Shown one piece after another: positions 1 through 6,162 of a stretch of 8,150 nt of DNA. Origin of the DNA: Candidatus Latescibacterota bacterium. GTDB lineage: Bacteria; Latescibacterota; Latescibacteria; Latescibacterales; Latescibacteraceae. Position numbers and translations under genes: made by a program. The number at the start of each line of letters is the position of its first letter. Within the stretch, counting starts at the first letter, position 1. The stretch spans positions 1 to 8,150 of the forward strand of contig JABHYP010000136.1 in the NCBI GenBank assembly GCA_018656855.1, read 5' to 3'. The notes under the pieces were generated by a model. The model saw only the letters and a list, made by a program, of their open reading frames with translations, did no database searches and was not told where the DNA came from.

Positions 1-1071
1 ATATTGGAAATGATCTGCAACAAATGAGAAACGCATCGGATAAACATTAATAAATCCGAGTACGGGAAACAGGGTTCCTGCAAAAAAGAGCACTCCGGCA
101 AGCGGCCCTCGGCCAATTCGCCTGCGTAGCAGCCATAATGAACCGAAAACAGCAAGCGCTGACAGTAAAAACAGATACTGCCACCATATTCCCTGATCGA
201 TATTCCAGCGTGGATAAATAAAAGTGAGCCTGAACGGCAGGAGGAGTTTTCCTGCATAAAACCAGAGAACACGGCCGGCAATAAGGCATCTTTCAATAAA
301 AGAGTACGCCCATTCTTCCCCTTCAGCTCCCACAATCGCCTTTTCCATGAATAATGTGACAAGACCGAAAAAAATGCCTGCGATGAAAAAAGGAATAATT
401 TCCATGATTTCGCGCCGCCTGATACGGTTTTGTTTCCACCAGATTATAAGTAGAATCACCGCGGGCATCGAAGCGGTAACAGTTTTGCTCAGAAGCGCAA
501 AGAGAAACAGGGCAAGCGACAAGATGTAATAGTTCCAATTGCGTTTCACGATTTCCGATTGTAAGGTAGTTTTATTTTCGGATGAACCGGCGCCAGGGCG
601 GAAAAAATGTAGGTATGAAAGAAGCGAGGATAGATAGAAAAAAGCCGAGAGCACATTCTTTCGCTCGCTTATCCAGGCAACCGACTCTACATGCACAGGG
701 TGAAGAGCGAACACTGCAGCGATAAACCATGCTCCAGGGATGAAAAGCCGCTTCAGCACCATCCATAAAAGAATCGCAGACGCCGCATGCAGAATCACAT
801 TTACAAGATGATAGCCGTACGGATTCAATTCTCCAAACTGATAATTTATCCAGAAGCTGGTATGAACGAGGGGATAATACTGCGGGATAGCGCCGAACTC
901 AAACCAGAGACTTCGAAGTCCGGCAAAACTTCTCAGTGTCATGTTTTCGGTGACATGGAGATCATCATCCCAGATATAACCTCCGCGCATGGCCGGGATA
1001 TATGCAGAACATGTCAGCAATATAATTAGGCATCCCCCCAGAATAAAACTGTTCGCAGACATCTTTAACAC
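1..1071 (-). CDS. TMTC-like membrane glycosyltransferase (GT-C fold), N-terminal part, truncated by window edge
   Basis: The frame is open from 1071 to base 1 (357 residues), so the 3' end is missing. It is a multi-spanning membrane protein resembling bacterial relatives of the TMTC O-mannosyltransferases, which usually carry C-terminal TPR repeats; those would lie outside the window. Seen: a first membrane segment (about residues 9-28); an acidic WDDD motif (34-37) in the first outer loop, where GT-C enzymes keep their catalytic acid; PLVHTSFW (67-74) and the PYGYHLVN stretch (84-91); the hallmark HPVHVESVAWISERKN (124-139); further membrane spans to about 330; and PMRFSFVADHFQY (345-357). 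A GTG start at 1071 is chosen because GGAG lies 8 nt upstream; an ATG at 1062 is 17 nt from it. By family, it would transfer sugar from a polyprenyl-phosphate donor to an exported acceptor; donor and acceptor are unknown. It lies 139 nt downstream of cpoB on the same strand, so co-transcription is possible but unproven. Confidence 0.85.
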   Translation of the reverse strand, partial: MLKMSANSFILGGCLIILLTCSAYIPAMRGGYIWDDDLHVTENMTLRSFAGLRSLWFEFGAIPQYYPLVHTSFWINYQFGELNPYGYHLVNVILHAASAILLWMVLKRLFIPGAWFIAAVFALHPVHVESVAWISERKNVLSAFFYLSSLLSYLHFFRPGAGSSENKTTLQSEIVKRNWNYYILSLALFLFALLSKTVTASMPAVILLIIWWKQNRIRRREIMEIIPFFIAGIFFGLVTLFMEKAIVGAEGEEWAYSFIERCLIAGRVLWFYAGKLLLPFRLTFIYPRWNIDQGIWWQYLFLLSALAVFGSLWLLRRRIGRGPLAGVLFFAGTLFPVLGFINVYPMRFSFVADHFQY

Positions 1072-1079
1072 GTTTTCTT

Positions 1080-1083
1080 CTCC
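1080..1083 (-). promoter_or_regulatory. Ribosome binding site deciding the GTG start of the TMTC-like gene
   Basis: Minus-strand GGAG stands 8 nt before GTG at 1071 and 17 nt before the first ATG at 1062. The spacing favours GTG, giving MLKMSANS as the N-terminus. This is direct sequence reading; only the choice of start is inferred. Confidence 0.6.
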
Positions 1084-1210
1084 GAAAAATTCATGAGCAG
1101 GTTGCTAAATGAATGGTTTTTTCTAATCAGAAAGAAAAAAACAGCACCTGTGCATACCAGAAAAAGATAACCTATATCTAATGGTGAAGGCAACACAAGA
1201 GTTCGATGAT

Positions 1211-2023
1211 TCAGGGAGCATTGAGCCTTTCACGGGCAAGTCGGGCTTCCTGCGATTTGGGGTAGGATTTGATGAGGCGGTTAAGTGTATTAATTGCAGT
1301 TTTTGTTTTTTCAAGCTCAAACTGCGCATATCCTATTTTCAGCATTGCCGCAGGCACTTTAATCGATTTTTTATAATTTTTCAGGACTTTTTCAAATTCA
1401 GTTATTGCAAGATTGTACTTTTTCTGACCGTAGACAGCCTCACCCAGCCAGTACTGAGCGTTGCCGGCAAGTTCATGCTTGGGAAACTGCATGAGGAACG
1501 ATAGAAACCGGCTTTCGGCAAGCTGAAACCTATAGTTTCGTATGTCTTCAAGTGCTGAATCATACAGTTTTTCAGGGTTAACTTTCGATGTAACTGCGGA
1601 CGAAACGGGAAGATTTGATGTTTCCGGAGTTTGGGAGGTTTTTTCTACTGAAGGTTTGGTCTCTACTGTACCGTAAAGCTGAATTAACTGAAGTTTATCG
1701 AGTAAACCACGCAGCAGTTGGTTGATTTCGTCCTGACGGGCTGCAATGAGTGATATGTTGTCAAGCTGTTCCTGCGACTGGGCTCCCATAAGCGCCCGTA
1801 AGCTTTGTGTAAGCCTGTTTTGTTCACGGAGAAGGCTGTCTATTGAAGCCGTTGTATGTTCAATAGATAAAAGGCGGGATTCGACTTTATCATTTCGATC
1901 GTATAGTTCCGTGCGCAATTCAACAAGATCTTTTTTTGTGGCGCACGATACAGTCAAAAAAGAAAAAATATAAACATTGATGAATACGGACAATATACGT
2001 AAAGCCAAATCCCGTCTTTTCAT
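1211..2023 (-). CDS. cpoB: Cell division coordinator CpoB / YbgF, TPR lipoprotein of the Tol-Pal operon
   Basis: 270 residues. In E. coli CpoB acts in the periplasm, binding TolA and PBP1B and coordinating outer-membrane constriction with septal peptidoglycan synthesis. Seen: a basic N-terminus (MKRRD), a hydrophobic stretch (7-25) ending in TVSC with C27 as a likely lipidated cysteine (the lipobox is not ideal, having T rather than L at -3); a heptad-like coiled coil (about 30-115), matching the trimerising YbgF N-domain; a Ser/Thr/Pro linker (about 120-145); then TPR-type helices (about 150-265) with YWLGEAVYGQKKY and FPKHELAGNAQYW typical of the YbgF C-domain. E. coli CpoB is a soluble periplasmic protein, so the lipid anchor is a lineage difference. 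An upstream ATG (2113) would extend the frame into pal; the start at 2023 restores a signal peptide and leaves a 25-nt gap after pal. Last gene of the recognised tol cluster. Confidence 0.9.
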   Translation of the reverse strand: MKRRDLALRILSVFINVYIFSFLTVSCATKKDLVELRTELYDRNDKVESRLLSIEHTTASIDSLLREQNRLTQSLRALMGAQSQEQLDNISLIAARQDEINQLLRGLLDKLQLIQLYGTVETKPSVEKTSQTPETSNLPVSSAVTSKVNPEKLYDSALEDIRNYRFQLAESRFLSFLMQFPKHELAGNAQYWLGEAVYGQKKYNLAITEFEKVLKNYKKSIKVPAAMLKIGYAQFELEKTKTAINTLNRLIKSYPKSQEARLARERLNAP

Positions 2024-2048
2024 AATTTTGTATTTCTTATAGTAAACT

Positions 2049-2585
2049 TTATCTCGATGTAATAATAAATTCACAGCGGCGATTTTGTGCCCATGATGTC
2101 TCATTGTGGCCAAGAGAGACCGGGCGGCTTTCTCCGTAAGAAAGTGTGGATATACGTGAACTCGAGATGCCGTATTCTATAAGATACTGCCTAGTTGCAT
2201 CGCAACGGCGTTGGCCAAGAGCCAGGTTATACTCATCAGAGCCACGCTCGTCACAATGTCCTTCTATTCTGATTCTTAATGTTCTGTATTTCGATAAAAT
2301 AGCAGCATTATCAGCTATTGATGATCTCTGGTCAGACTTGATATTTGACTTATCATAGTCGAAAAATATATTGCTGAGTTTAAGGTTGGAAGGTGCTTTA
2401 AGTCCTTCTTCGGTTTGTCTCGGAGCTTGCTGTACCTGAGGCTGAGGAGCAGGTTTTCTCTCAGGTGTTCTTGTTGTCGGAGTTGGTGTCTGAGAGGTTT
2501 TTTTCTTTCCGCAGCCGGTGGTAATAAATGCAAAAGACAGTGCGAGACCCAGAGTTAAAATAATTGCGAGTTTGCATTTGTGCAT
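2049..2585 (-). CDS. pal: Peptidoglycan-associated lipoprotein Pal (OmpA-family C-domain)
   Basis: 178 residues. Pal is an outer-membrane lipoprotein that binds diaminopimelate in peptidoglycan and is released or mobilised by TolB and TolA during constriction. Seen: signal peptide 1-24 with lipobox TTGC (C25); a Lys-rich then Pro/Thr/Gln-rich flexible linker (27-63); OmpA-like domain (about 66-178) with IFFDYDKSNIK, GHCDERGSDEYN (D112 is the expected DAP-binding Asp), QRRCDATRQYL, SYGESRP and AQNRRCEF (R169/R170 region). Length fits the family. The start at 2585 is preferred over an in-frame ATG at 2606 because AAGGAAAGG lies 9 nt before it, and the longer form would put KERKTK before the signal peptide and has no ribosome site. 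The mature OmpA domain has three cysteines (C111, C128, C171), an odd number. tolB ends 38 nt upstream. Confidence 0.96.
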   Translation of the reverse strand: MHKCKLAIILTLGLALSFAFITTGCGKKKTSQTPTPTTRTPERKPAPQPQVQQAPRQTEEGLKAPSNLKLSNIFFDYDKSNIKSDQRSSIADNAAILSKYRTLRIRIEGHCDERGSDEYNLALGQRRCDATRQYLIEYGISSSRISTLSYGESRPVSLGHNETSWAQNRRCEFIITSR

Positions 2586-2594
2586 TTTTGTTTT

Positions 2595-2603
2595 CCTTTC
2601 CTT
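2595..2603 (-). promoter_or_regulatory. Ribosome binding site of pal
   Basis: Minus-strand AAGGAAAGG, a purine-rich Shine-Dalgarno, ends 9 nt before ATG at 2585. It lies inside the longer reading frame beginning at 2606, which argues that the longer frame is not the translated form. Confidence 0.7.
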
Positions 2604-2623
2604 CATTTTTTAATAAACTTACC

Positions 2624-3955
2624 CTACCGTACGGAAGAAATGCGGACATCGTTTCCGGAATCGGCGGGTGCCCATGCAGGTGAATAACTGTTACCATCTA
2701 TCGTCAGGGGACGAACATTAGAACCGTCCCAGTTCATTATGTAGAGATTTTTTTTCCCCGTGCGATTTGAAGAAAATACAATTCTGAGTCCGTCAGGCGA
2801 CCAGTGAGGGTCCTCGTTTGAACTCTGTCCGTATGTGAGCATTGTGACATTATCTCCGTTTGTCGCGGCAGTGGCAATATCAAAGCCAAAGTCACTCATG
2901 ATTACGAAAGCGATACGGTCTCCGCGCGGTGACCAGTATGGTGATTCTTCATGCGCATTCAGCGTTAAAGTCAGGCGTCGCGGATTTGTGCCGTCACTGT
3001 TCATAGTATAAATTTTCGGAGCCCCCGTTCTGTCGGAAGTAAACGCCAACAGTTTCCCGTCAGGCGACCATGTTGGTGAAGAGTCTATTCTCAAGTGATT
3101 GGTCAGTCGCCGTATTCCATTACCGTTTGATTGGCATGTGTATATTTCAGCGTTACCATCACGCGATGAAGTAAACGCCAGCAATCCGGGATTAACCGTA
3201 GACCATTCCGGGGCAGAATTTAATCCAGACCACCGGGAAATATTTACTGATTGTCCGGTGTGAATATTTATCATCATAATAAGCCAGTTATTACTACTCA
3301 AAGATGAGTAACAAATGGTATTACCGTCAGGCGACCAACTCGGTGACATGTTGAGCGTTCTCGAAAAGGTCAACTGGCGGGGATTACGACCATCGGCATC
3401 AATCAGGAAAATCTCATCACTTCCAGCGCTTGACGTGCGGATAAACGCAATCTGCGATGCCATACTTCCCCTTATGCCGGTGAAGTGCTCAATAATGTCA
3501 TCGACAATCACATGCGCGCTATACCACGGCTTTTCATTGATGATACGATATTCTTCGTTGAACAGGGTTAAAGCTGTTTTAAGATCAAAAAGTTTAACAA
3601 TTACTGAATTTCCGTTATCGCTCTCCTCTCCTAATAAATAATAACTTGCCCCTGCAGTTTTCCATTTCTCAAAAAGACTTCCTGCAGCGTTTTCAATACT
3701 GTCAGAAAGTGTTTTGACCTCGAAAAGACCGCAATTATATAAATCATTCTCAATCGTTTTATTGACGGTATTAAATGTATCCGTAACCTTTTCAGACTCG
3801 AAACCACCGATGCCTACACGGATTAGTCCCGATCCTCCAGCCCTTACTGCCAGGTACACATCCGACTGCGCAAAAGCATTTACGCCTGTTAGAACCTGTA
3901 TTATATAATAAAATGCAACAAGAGGCAAGTATAACAATAATATTTGTTTTTTAAT
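2624..3955 (-). CDS. tolB: Tol-Pal system periplasmic beta-propeller protein TolB
   Basis: 443 residues from a proposed ATT start. TolB is periplasmic and cycles between Pal and TolA. Seen: signal peptide 1-29 with a KKQ n-region, a leucine-rich core and an AFA cleavage site before QSD; an N-terminal alpha/beta domain (about 32-160) with VRAGGSGLIRVGIGGF; a C-terminal beta-propeller (about 165-435) with six blade signatures: PSWSPDG (near 205), PEWS (249), PTWSPDG (294), PYWSPRG (339), PHWSPDG (383) and PAWAP (426). That is the usual TolB architecture and length. No ATG or GTG opens the frame in a sensible place. A TTG at 3937 would remove the basic n-region and lies 28 nt from the ribosome site, whereas ATT at 3955 lies 10 nt from AAGGA and gives MKKQILLLLY. 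Only 17 nt separate it from the tolA stop, so coupled translation is likely. Family certain, start codon less so. Confidence 0.95.
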   Translation of the reverse strand: MKKQILLLYLPLVAFYYIIQVLTGVNAFAQSDVYLAVRAGGSGLIRVGIGGFESEKVTDTFNTVNKTIENDLYNCGLFEVKTLSDSIENAAGSLFEKWKTAGASYYLLGEESDNGNSVIVKLFDLKTALTLFNEEYRIINEKPWYSAHVIVDDIIEHFTGIRGSMASQIAFIRTSSAGSDEIFLIDADGRNPRQLTFSRTLNMSPSWSPDGNTICYSSLSSNNWLIMMINIHTGQSVNISRWSGLNSAPEWSTVNPGLLAFTSSRDGNAEIYTCQSNGNGIRRLTNHLRIDSSPTWSPDGKLLAFTSDRTGAPKIYTMNSDGTNPRRLTLTLNAHEESPYWSPRGDRIAFVIMSDFGFDIATAATNGDNVTMLTYGQSSNEDPHWSPDGLRIVFSSNRTGKKNLYIMNWDGSNVRPLTIDGNSYSPAWAPADSGNDVRISSVR

Positions 3956-3964
3956 AAGCTTTTT

Positions 3965-3970
3965 TTCCTT
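3965..3970 (-). promoter_or_regulatory. Ribosome binding site deciding the tolB start
   Basis: Minus-strand AAGGAA begins 2 nt after the tolA stop codon. The nearest in-frame codon able to initiate at an ordinary distance is ATT at 3955 (10 nt after AAGGA); the first TTG (3937) is 28 nt away. This is the only Shine-Dalgarno-like sequence near the gene. Confidence 0.6.
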
Positions 3971-3972
3971 AT

Positions 3973-4605
3973 TTAATAATTTTCGTATATAAAGTCCATG
4001 TGAATGCCCAGTTCATTTCCCGTGAAATCTTCTGGCAGCAAGGGAAAGGGAGCAGATTTCGTGACAGCGTTCATTGCTGACATATCAAAAGCTATATTTC
4101 CGGTGCGTTTTTCTACAAAAGTTCTGATTATTTTGCCTTTCCTGTCGAGCTTAAAGAATACTCTTGTAACTAATGATTCATTCGATTTTGGCGGACGCCA
4201 GTTTTTTTGAATCTTATCACGCAGCTCAAGAAGATATTCAGGATATTCAAATTCGGAATCTACTTTTATTCCGGGGATGTCTCTTTTTGTGGACTTTTCT
4301 CCGGCCTTCGAATTTGTGGAACTTTTTTGTGTTTGAGATGATTTCCGCTTTGCTATTTGTTTGGGTCTATTTGTTTTTCTCGGCAGCTTTTTGTCAGGTT
4401 CGATTACAACCTGAGGTATCCTGGACTTAGGTTTTCCCTCCGGGGCAGATTTTTTAATCAACTGTTCGATTGATTCAGGAGATACTGCTCTGACAGGAAT
4501 AATGGTGAGGCTGGGTTGATCTTCCATCACAAGAAAAGAAGGGATAATCAGCCCGCTGAATACCACGGCATGACCTATTATTGAATATGTAAGTTCTCGC
4601 AACAT
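3973..4605 (-). CDS. tolA: TolA-like energy transducer with TonB-family C-terminal domain
   Basis: 210 residues. In this position it should play the TolA role: anchored in the inner membrane, driven by TolQ-TolR, and contacting TolB, Pal and CpoB in the periplasm. Seen: one N-terminal membrane segment (about 7-26) with a Ser-x3-His pair (S8, H12), matching the SxxxH signature by which TonB and TolA couple to their motor; a Lys/Ser/Thr/Pro-rich, basic, low-complexity linker (about 50-112); a C-terminal domain (about 118-210) with YPEYLLELRDKIQKNW, VFFKLDRKGKI and a final beta strand, typical of the TonB/TolA C-domain. It is half the length of E. coli TolA (421) and lacks the long Ala/Lys-rich helix. 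No Shine-Dalgarno is seen; the start is 12 nt after the tolR stop, suggesting translational coupling. A dedicated TonB is less likely given the tolR/tolB neighbours. Confidence 0.9.
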   Translation of the reverse strand: MLRELTYSIIGHAVVFSGLIIPSFLVMEDQPSLTIIPVRAVSPESIEQLIKKSAPEGKPKSRIPQVVIEPDKKLPRKTNRPKQIAKRKSSQTQKSSTNSKAGEKSTKRDIPGIKVDSEFEYPEYLLELRDKIQKNWRPPKSNESLVTRVFFKLDRKGKIIRTFVEKRTGNIAFDMSAMNAVTKSAPFPLLPEDFTGNELGIHMDFIYENY

Positions 4606-4617
4606 ATCGAAAAAAGG

Positions 4618-5025
4618 CTACTTTTTTAACTTTAATGGTTTATCCTCAACCACAAGCCCTACATTACTACCGCCAATTTTTTTTACAGTGCCGAGCACAT
4701 TCATAACAGTGCCATAGGGCACCGATTCATCGCCGCGGATGTATACAGGTTCTCCCGAACGTTTCTTCCAGGCATTATTAAACTTTTCCTCAAAATCTTC
4801 AATCTTAATCTTTTCCCTGTCGACATATACCGAACCGTCTTTTGCCACTGTTATCATGATACCTTCGGAGATTCTTGCTTTTGATGCTTTTCCGGCGGGA
4901 AGTTCCACATCGATTAAATTATGCATCGCCGGGGCGGTAATCATAAAAATAATTAATAGTACCAGTGTTACATCAATTAAATTAACAAATGAAATTTCCG
5001 GCTCTAACATTCGCCTCGTTACCAT
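4618..5025 (-). CDS. tolR: Biopolymer transport protein TolR (ExbD/TolR family)
   Basis: 135 residues, the usual size. TolR is the bitopic stator partner of TolQ, with its N-terminal helix inside the TolQ pore and its periplasmic domain binding peptidoglycan in the activated state. Seen: a short cytoplasmic end (MVTRRMLEPE), one membrane helix (about 12-34) containing the single proton-path aspartate D18 in NLIDVTLVLLIIFM (equivalent to D23 of E. coli TolR), then a periplasmic alpha/beta domain with VELPAGKASKA, ITVAKDGSVYVD and VYIRGDESVPYGTVMNVL. ATG at 5025 has AAGG 7 nt upstream; an in-frame stop at 5035-5037 rules out a longer N-terminus. A 74-nt gap separates it from tolQ, the longest in the operon. 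Confidence 0.95.
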   Translation of the reverse strand: MVTRRMLEPEISFVNLIDVTLVLLIIFMITAPAMHNLIDVELPAGKASKARISEGIMITVAKDGSVYVDREKIKIEDFEEKFNNAWKKRSGEPVYIRGDESVPYGTVMNVLGTVKKIGGSNVGLVVEDKPLKLKK

Positions 5026-5034
5026 GCCCGTGCC

Positions 5035-5079
5035 TTAATTTGAAAAAAAATTCCAGATTAACCCTTTGTCCGTTGCCAT
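5035..5079 (-). other. Possible 14-codon leader ORF in the tolQ-tolR gap
   Basis: An ATG 20 nt after the tolQ stop opens a 14-codon frame (MATDKGLIWNFFSN), in phase with tolR, and its TAA overlaps the AAGG ribosome site of tolR. No Shine-Dalgarno precedes it. It may be chance, or a small coupling peptide that brings ribosomes to the tolR start. No known family is recognised. Confidence 0.2.
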
Positions 5080-5099
5080 ATTTCAGAATTGAGTATTTA

Positions 5100-5780
5100 T
5101 TATTTTTCTTGTCCCGTATCCCTTAAAATAGTTAAGGTATATTCACTTATTCGGTCATGAAGATCCAGGCACTCGTGAATCCAGCCGGAAAACAGATTGT
5201 AGCCGGTCATCGCAGGTATTGCAGCACAAAGTCCGGCGATTGTTGTCATTAGAGCCTCAGCTATGCCCGGAGCCACAGCGGCAATATTTGCAGTGCCCTG
5301 TTGACCTATGCTTATAAATGAGTACATTACGCCCCATACTGTGCCGAGAAGCCCGATAAGTGGGCTGATGTTTGCAGCTGAAGCTATTATTCCCATACCC
5401 TGTTTTAATTTATTAGCTTCATAATTGATAGCGTTGTTAATGATCGGTTCAGGTGAAATTTTCAGATTATCCTGAGTCTTCGACTTGATAAGTCTGAGAA
5501 TTAAAATTGGTAATCTTTTAGCGCGGCCCTTGCTGAAATGGAGGCAACAGTCCTCCACAAATCCTCGATTTGCTTGGTTTGCAAGCGTTTTTAAAAATCG
5601 AGACAGTTCTGATTTATAACGGCTTATAAAGATATATTTATTAATCATTATAGCCCATGAAATTACCGAAATAATTAGAAGTATAAAAAAAATCGTTTTT
5701 GCAAAAAGAGTTGAATCAATTATAAGTCTTAATACTGACAACTCTACAGTTGAATTCAATTTTACGCCTTTCATTGACAT
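5100..5780 (-). CDS. tolQ: Tol-Pal motor channel protein TolQ (ExbB/TolQ/MotA family)
   Basis: 226 residues (E. coli TolQ is 230). TolQ forms the inner-membrane pentamer around the TolR helices and converts the proton gradient into movement of TolA. Seen: three membrane segments (about 25-46, 131-157, 168-196) with a long cytoplasmic loop between the first two; GLLGTVWGVMYSF with T147 and EALMTTIAGLCAAIPA with T179/T180, the pore threonines matching T145 and T178 of E. coli TolQ; and a short C-terminal cytoplasmic helix. It is the first gene of the operon and has no ybgC-like thioesterase gene before it. ATG at 5780 is used; a second ATG at 5774 is equally possible, and neither has a clear ribosome site. 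A candidate promoter lies just upstream (5803-5831), giving a short leader. Confidence 0.95.
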   Translation of the reverse strand: MSMKGVKLNSTVELSVLRLIIDSTLFAKTIFFILLIISVISWAIMINKYIFISRYKSELSRFLKTLANQANRGFVEDCCLHFSKGRAKRLPILILRLIKSKTQDNLKISPEPIINNAINYEANKLKQGMGIIASAANISPLIGLLGTVWGVMYSFISIGQQGTANIAAVAPGIAEALMTTIAGLCAAIPAMTGYNLFSGWIHECLDLHDRISEYTLTILRDTGQEK

Positions 5781-5802
5781 TACTAAGAATATTCAGAATT
5801 TG

Positions 5803-5831
5803 AATATAAACAATAACCAACAGTACGGCAA
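5803..5831 (-). promoter_or_regulatory. Candidate sigma70-type promoter for the tol-pal operon
   Basis: On the minus strand TTGCCG (5831-5826, 4 of 6 to TTGACA) is followed after 17 nt by TATATT (5808-5803, 5 of 6 to TATAAT). Initiation near 5797 would leave a leader of about 16 nt before tolQ. A separate TATAAT (5895-5890) has no acceptable -35 at normal spacing. The assignment rests on consensus matching only, in an A/T-rich region where chance matches are common. Confidence 0.4.
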
Positions 5832-5925
5832 CAAAACTTTCATTTGGTTATTCATTTCGGAAGTAATGTTCAGAACTGTCCGGTTAGATATTATAGATTC
5901 ATTTACTAAAGCCCTCTTCCTGACC

Positions 5926-5951
5926 TTCTGCCATCCCCAGAGGGGGCAGGA
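5926..5951. promoter_or_regulatory. G/C-rich hairpin in the divergent intergenic region
   Basis: CTGCC (5928-5932) pairs with GGCAG (5945-5949), with CCC/GGG continuing the stem after a 2-nt bulge, a CAGA-type loop, and a U-A and U-G extension at the base. About 10 pairs in otherwise A/T-rich DNA. No T-run follows on either strand, so it is not an intrinsic terminator. It lies upstream of the candidate tolQ promoter, so it could be an operator or part of a longer leader. Confidence 0.3.
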
Positions 5952-6148
5952 ATATAAAGCAAATAAATTATCTTATTATTTATAATTGCTTGTATTTTAC
6001 AAGTTTATTTGTTCAAAAGGATTTTTTTAACGGGCTCTGCTAACCTTGAAAAACTTTTTATTATTAATTATTTAAAAAAAGCTTTTTTTTTGAAAAATTA
6101 TATATATATTTAATTCAAAATGGAAGTTAGCTTTTATTCACTTCAACT

Positions 6149-6155
6149 AAGGGGG
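6149..6155 (+). promoter_or_regulatory. Strong ribosome binding site of the coiled-coil lipoprotein gene
   Basis: AAGGGGG ends 7 nt before ATG at 6163. It is the best Shine-Dalgarno in the window and implies high expression, as expected for an abundant envelope lipoprotein. Confidence 0.8.
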
Positions 6156-6162
6156 ATTACTT

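Larger units (their letters stand above)
5781..6162. other. Divergent intergenic region between tolQ and the coiled-coil lipoprotein gene
   Basis: 382 nt without a convincing gene. Composition is heavily A/T, especially at 5950-6120. It holds a possible tolQ promoter (5803-5831), an 8-nt palindrome GAATATTC (5787-5794), a G/C-rich hairpin (5926-5951), a small perfect hairpin CTTGTA-ttt-TACAAG (5989-6003), an A7-GC-T7 palindrome (6074-6089), a TA run (6099-6109) and the lipoprotein gene's ribosome site. A 61-codon frame at 5800-5985 on the plus strand begins at TTG without a ribosome site and overlaps the tolQ leader; I do not accept it. A plus-strand promoter must lie here, for example TTGAAA (6046-6051) with TATTTA 17 nt later (6069-6074), but the -10 match is poor. 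Confidence 0.6.

Noticed and set aside
1111..1150. Possible terminator after cpoB (A/T stem and T7 run on the minus strand)
   Set aside because: The stem is nearly all A/T, and the small GCA/TGC hairpin before the T-run has only about three pairs; not enough to call.
2024..2113. N-terminal extension of cpoB to an ATG at 2113, overlapping pal
   Set aside because: It would bury the lipoprotein signal peptide behind 30 residues of unrelated, His/Lys-rich sequence that simply reads the end of pal in another frame.
2586..2606. Longer pal start at 2606
   Set aside because: It has no ribosome site of its own and overlaps the strong AAGGAAAGG that serves the ATG at 2585; the shorter form has a standard lipoprotein signal.
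5800..5985. 61-codon plus-strand frame in the divergent intergenic region
   Set aside because: TTG start without Shine-Dalgarno, no recognisable domain, and it overlaps the candidate tolQ promoter on the opposite strand.
5989..6003. CTTGTA-ttt-TACAAG hairpin as a terminator
   Set aside because: Only six pairs, weak G/C content, and no gene ending nearby that would need it.
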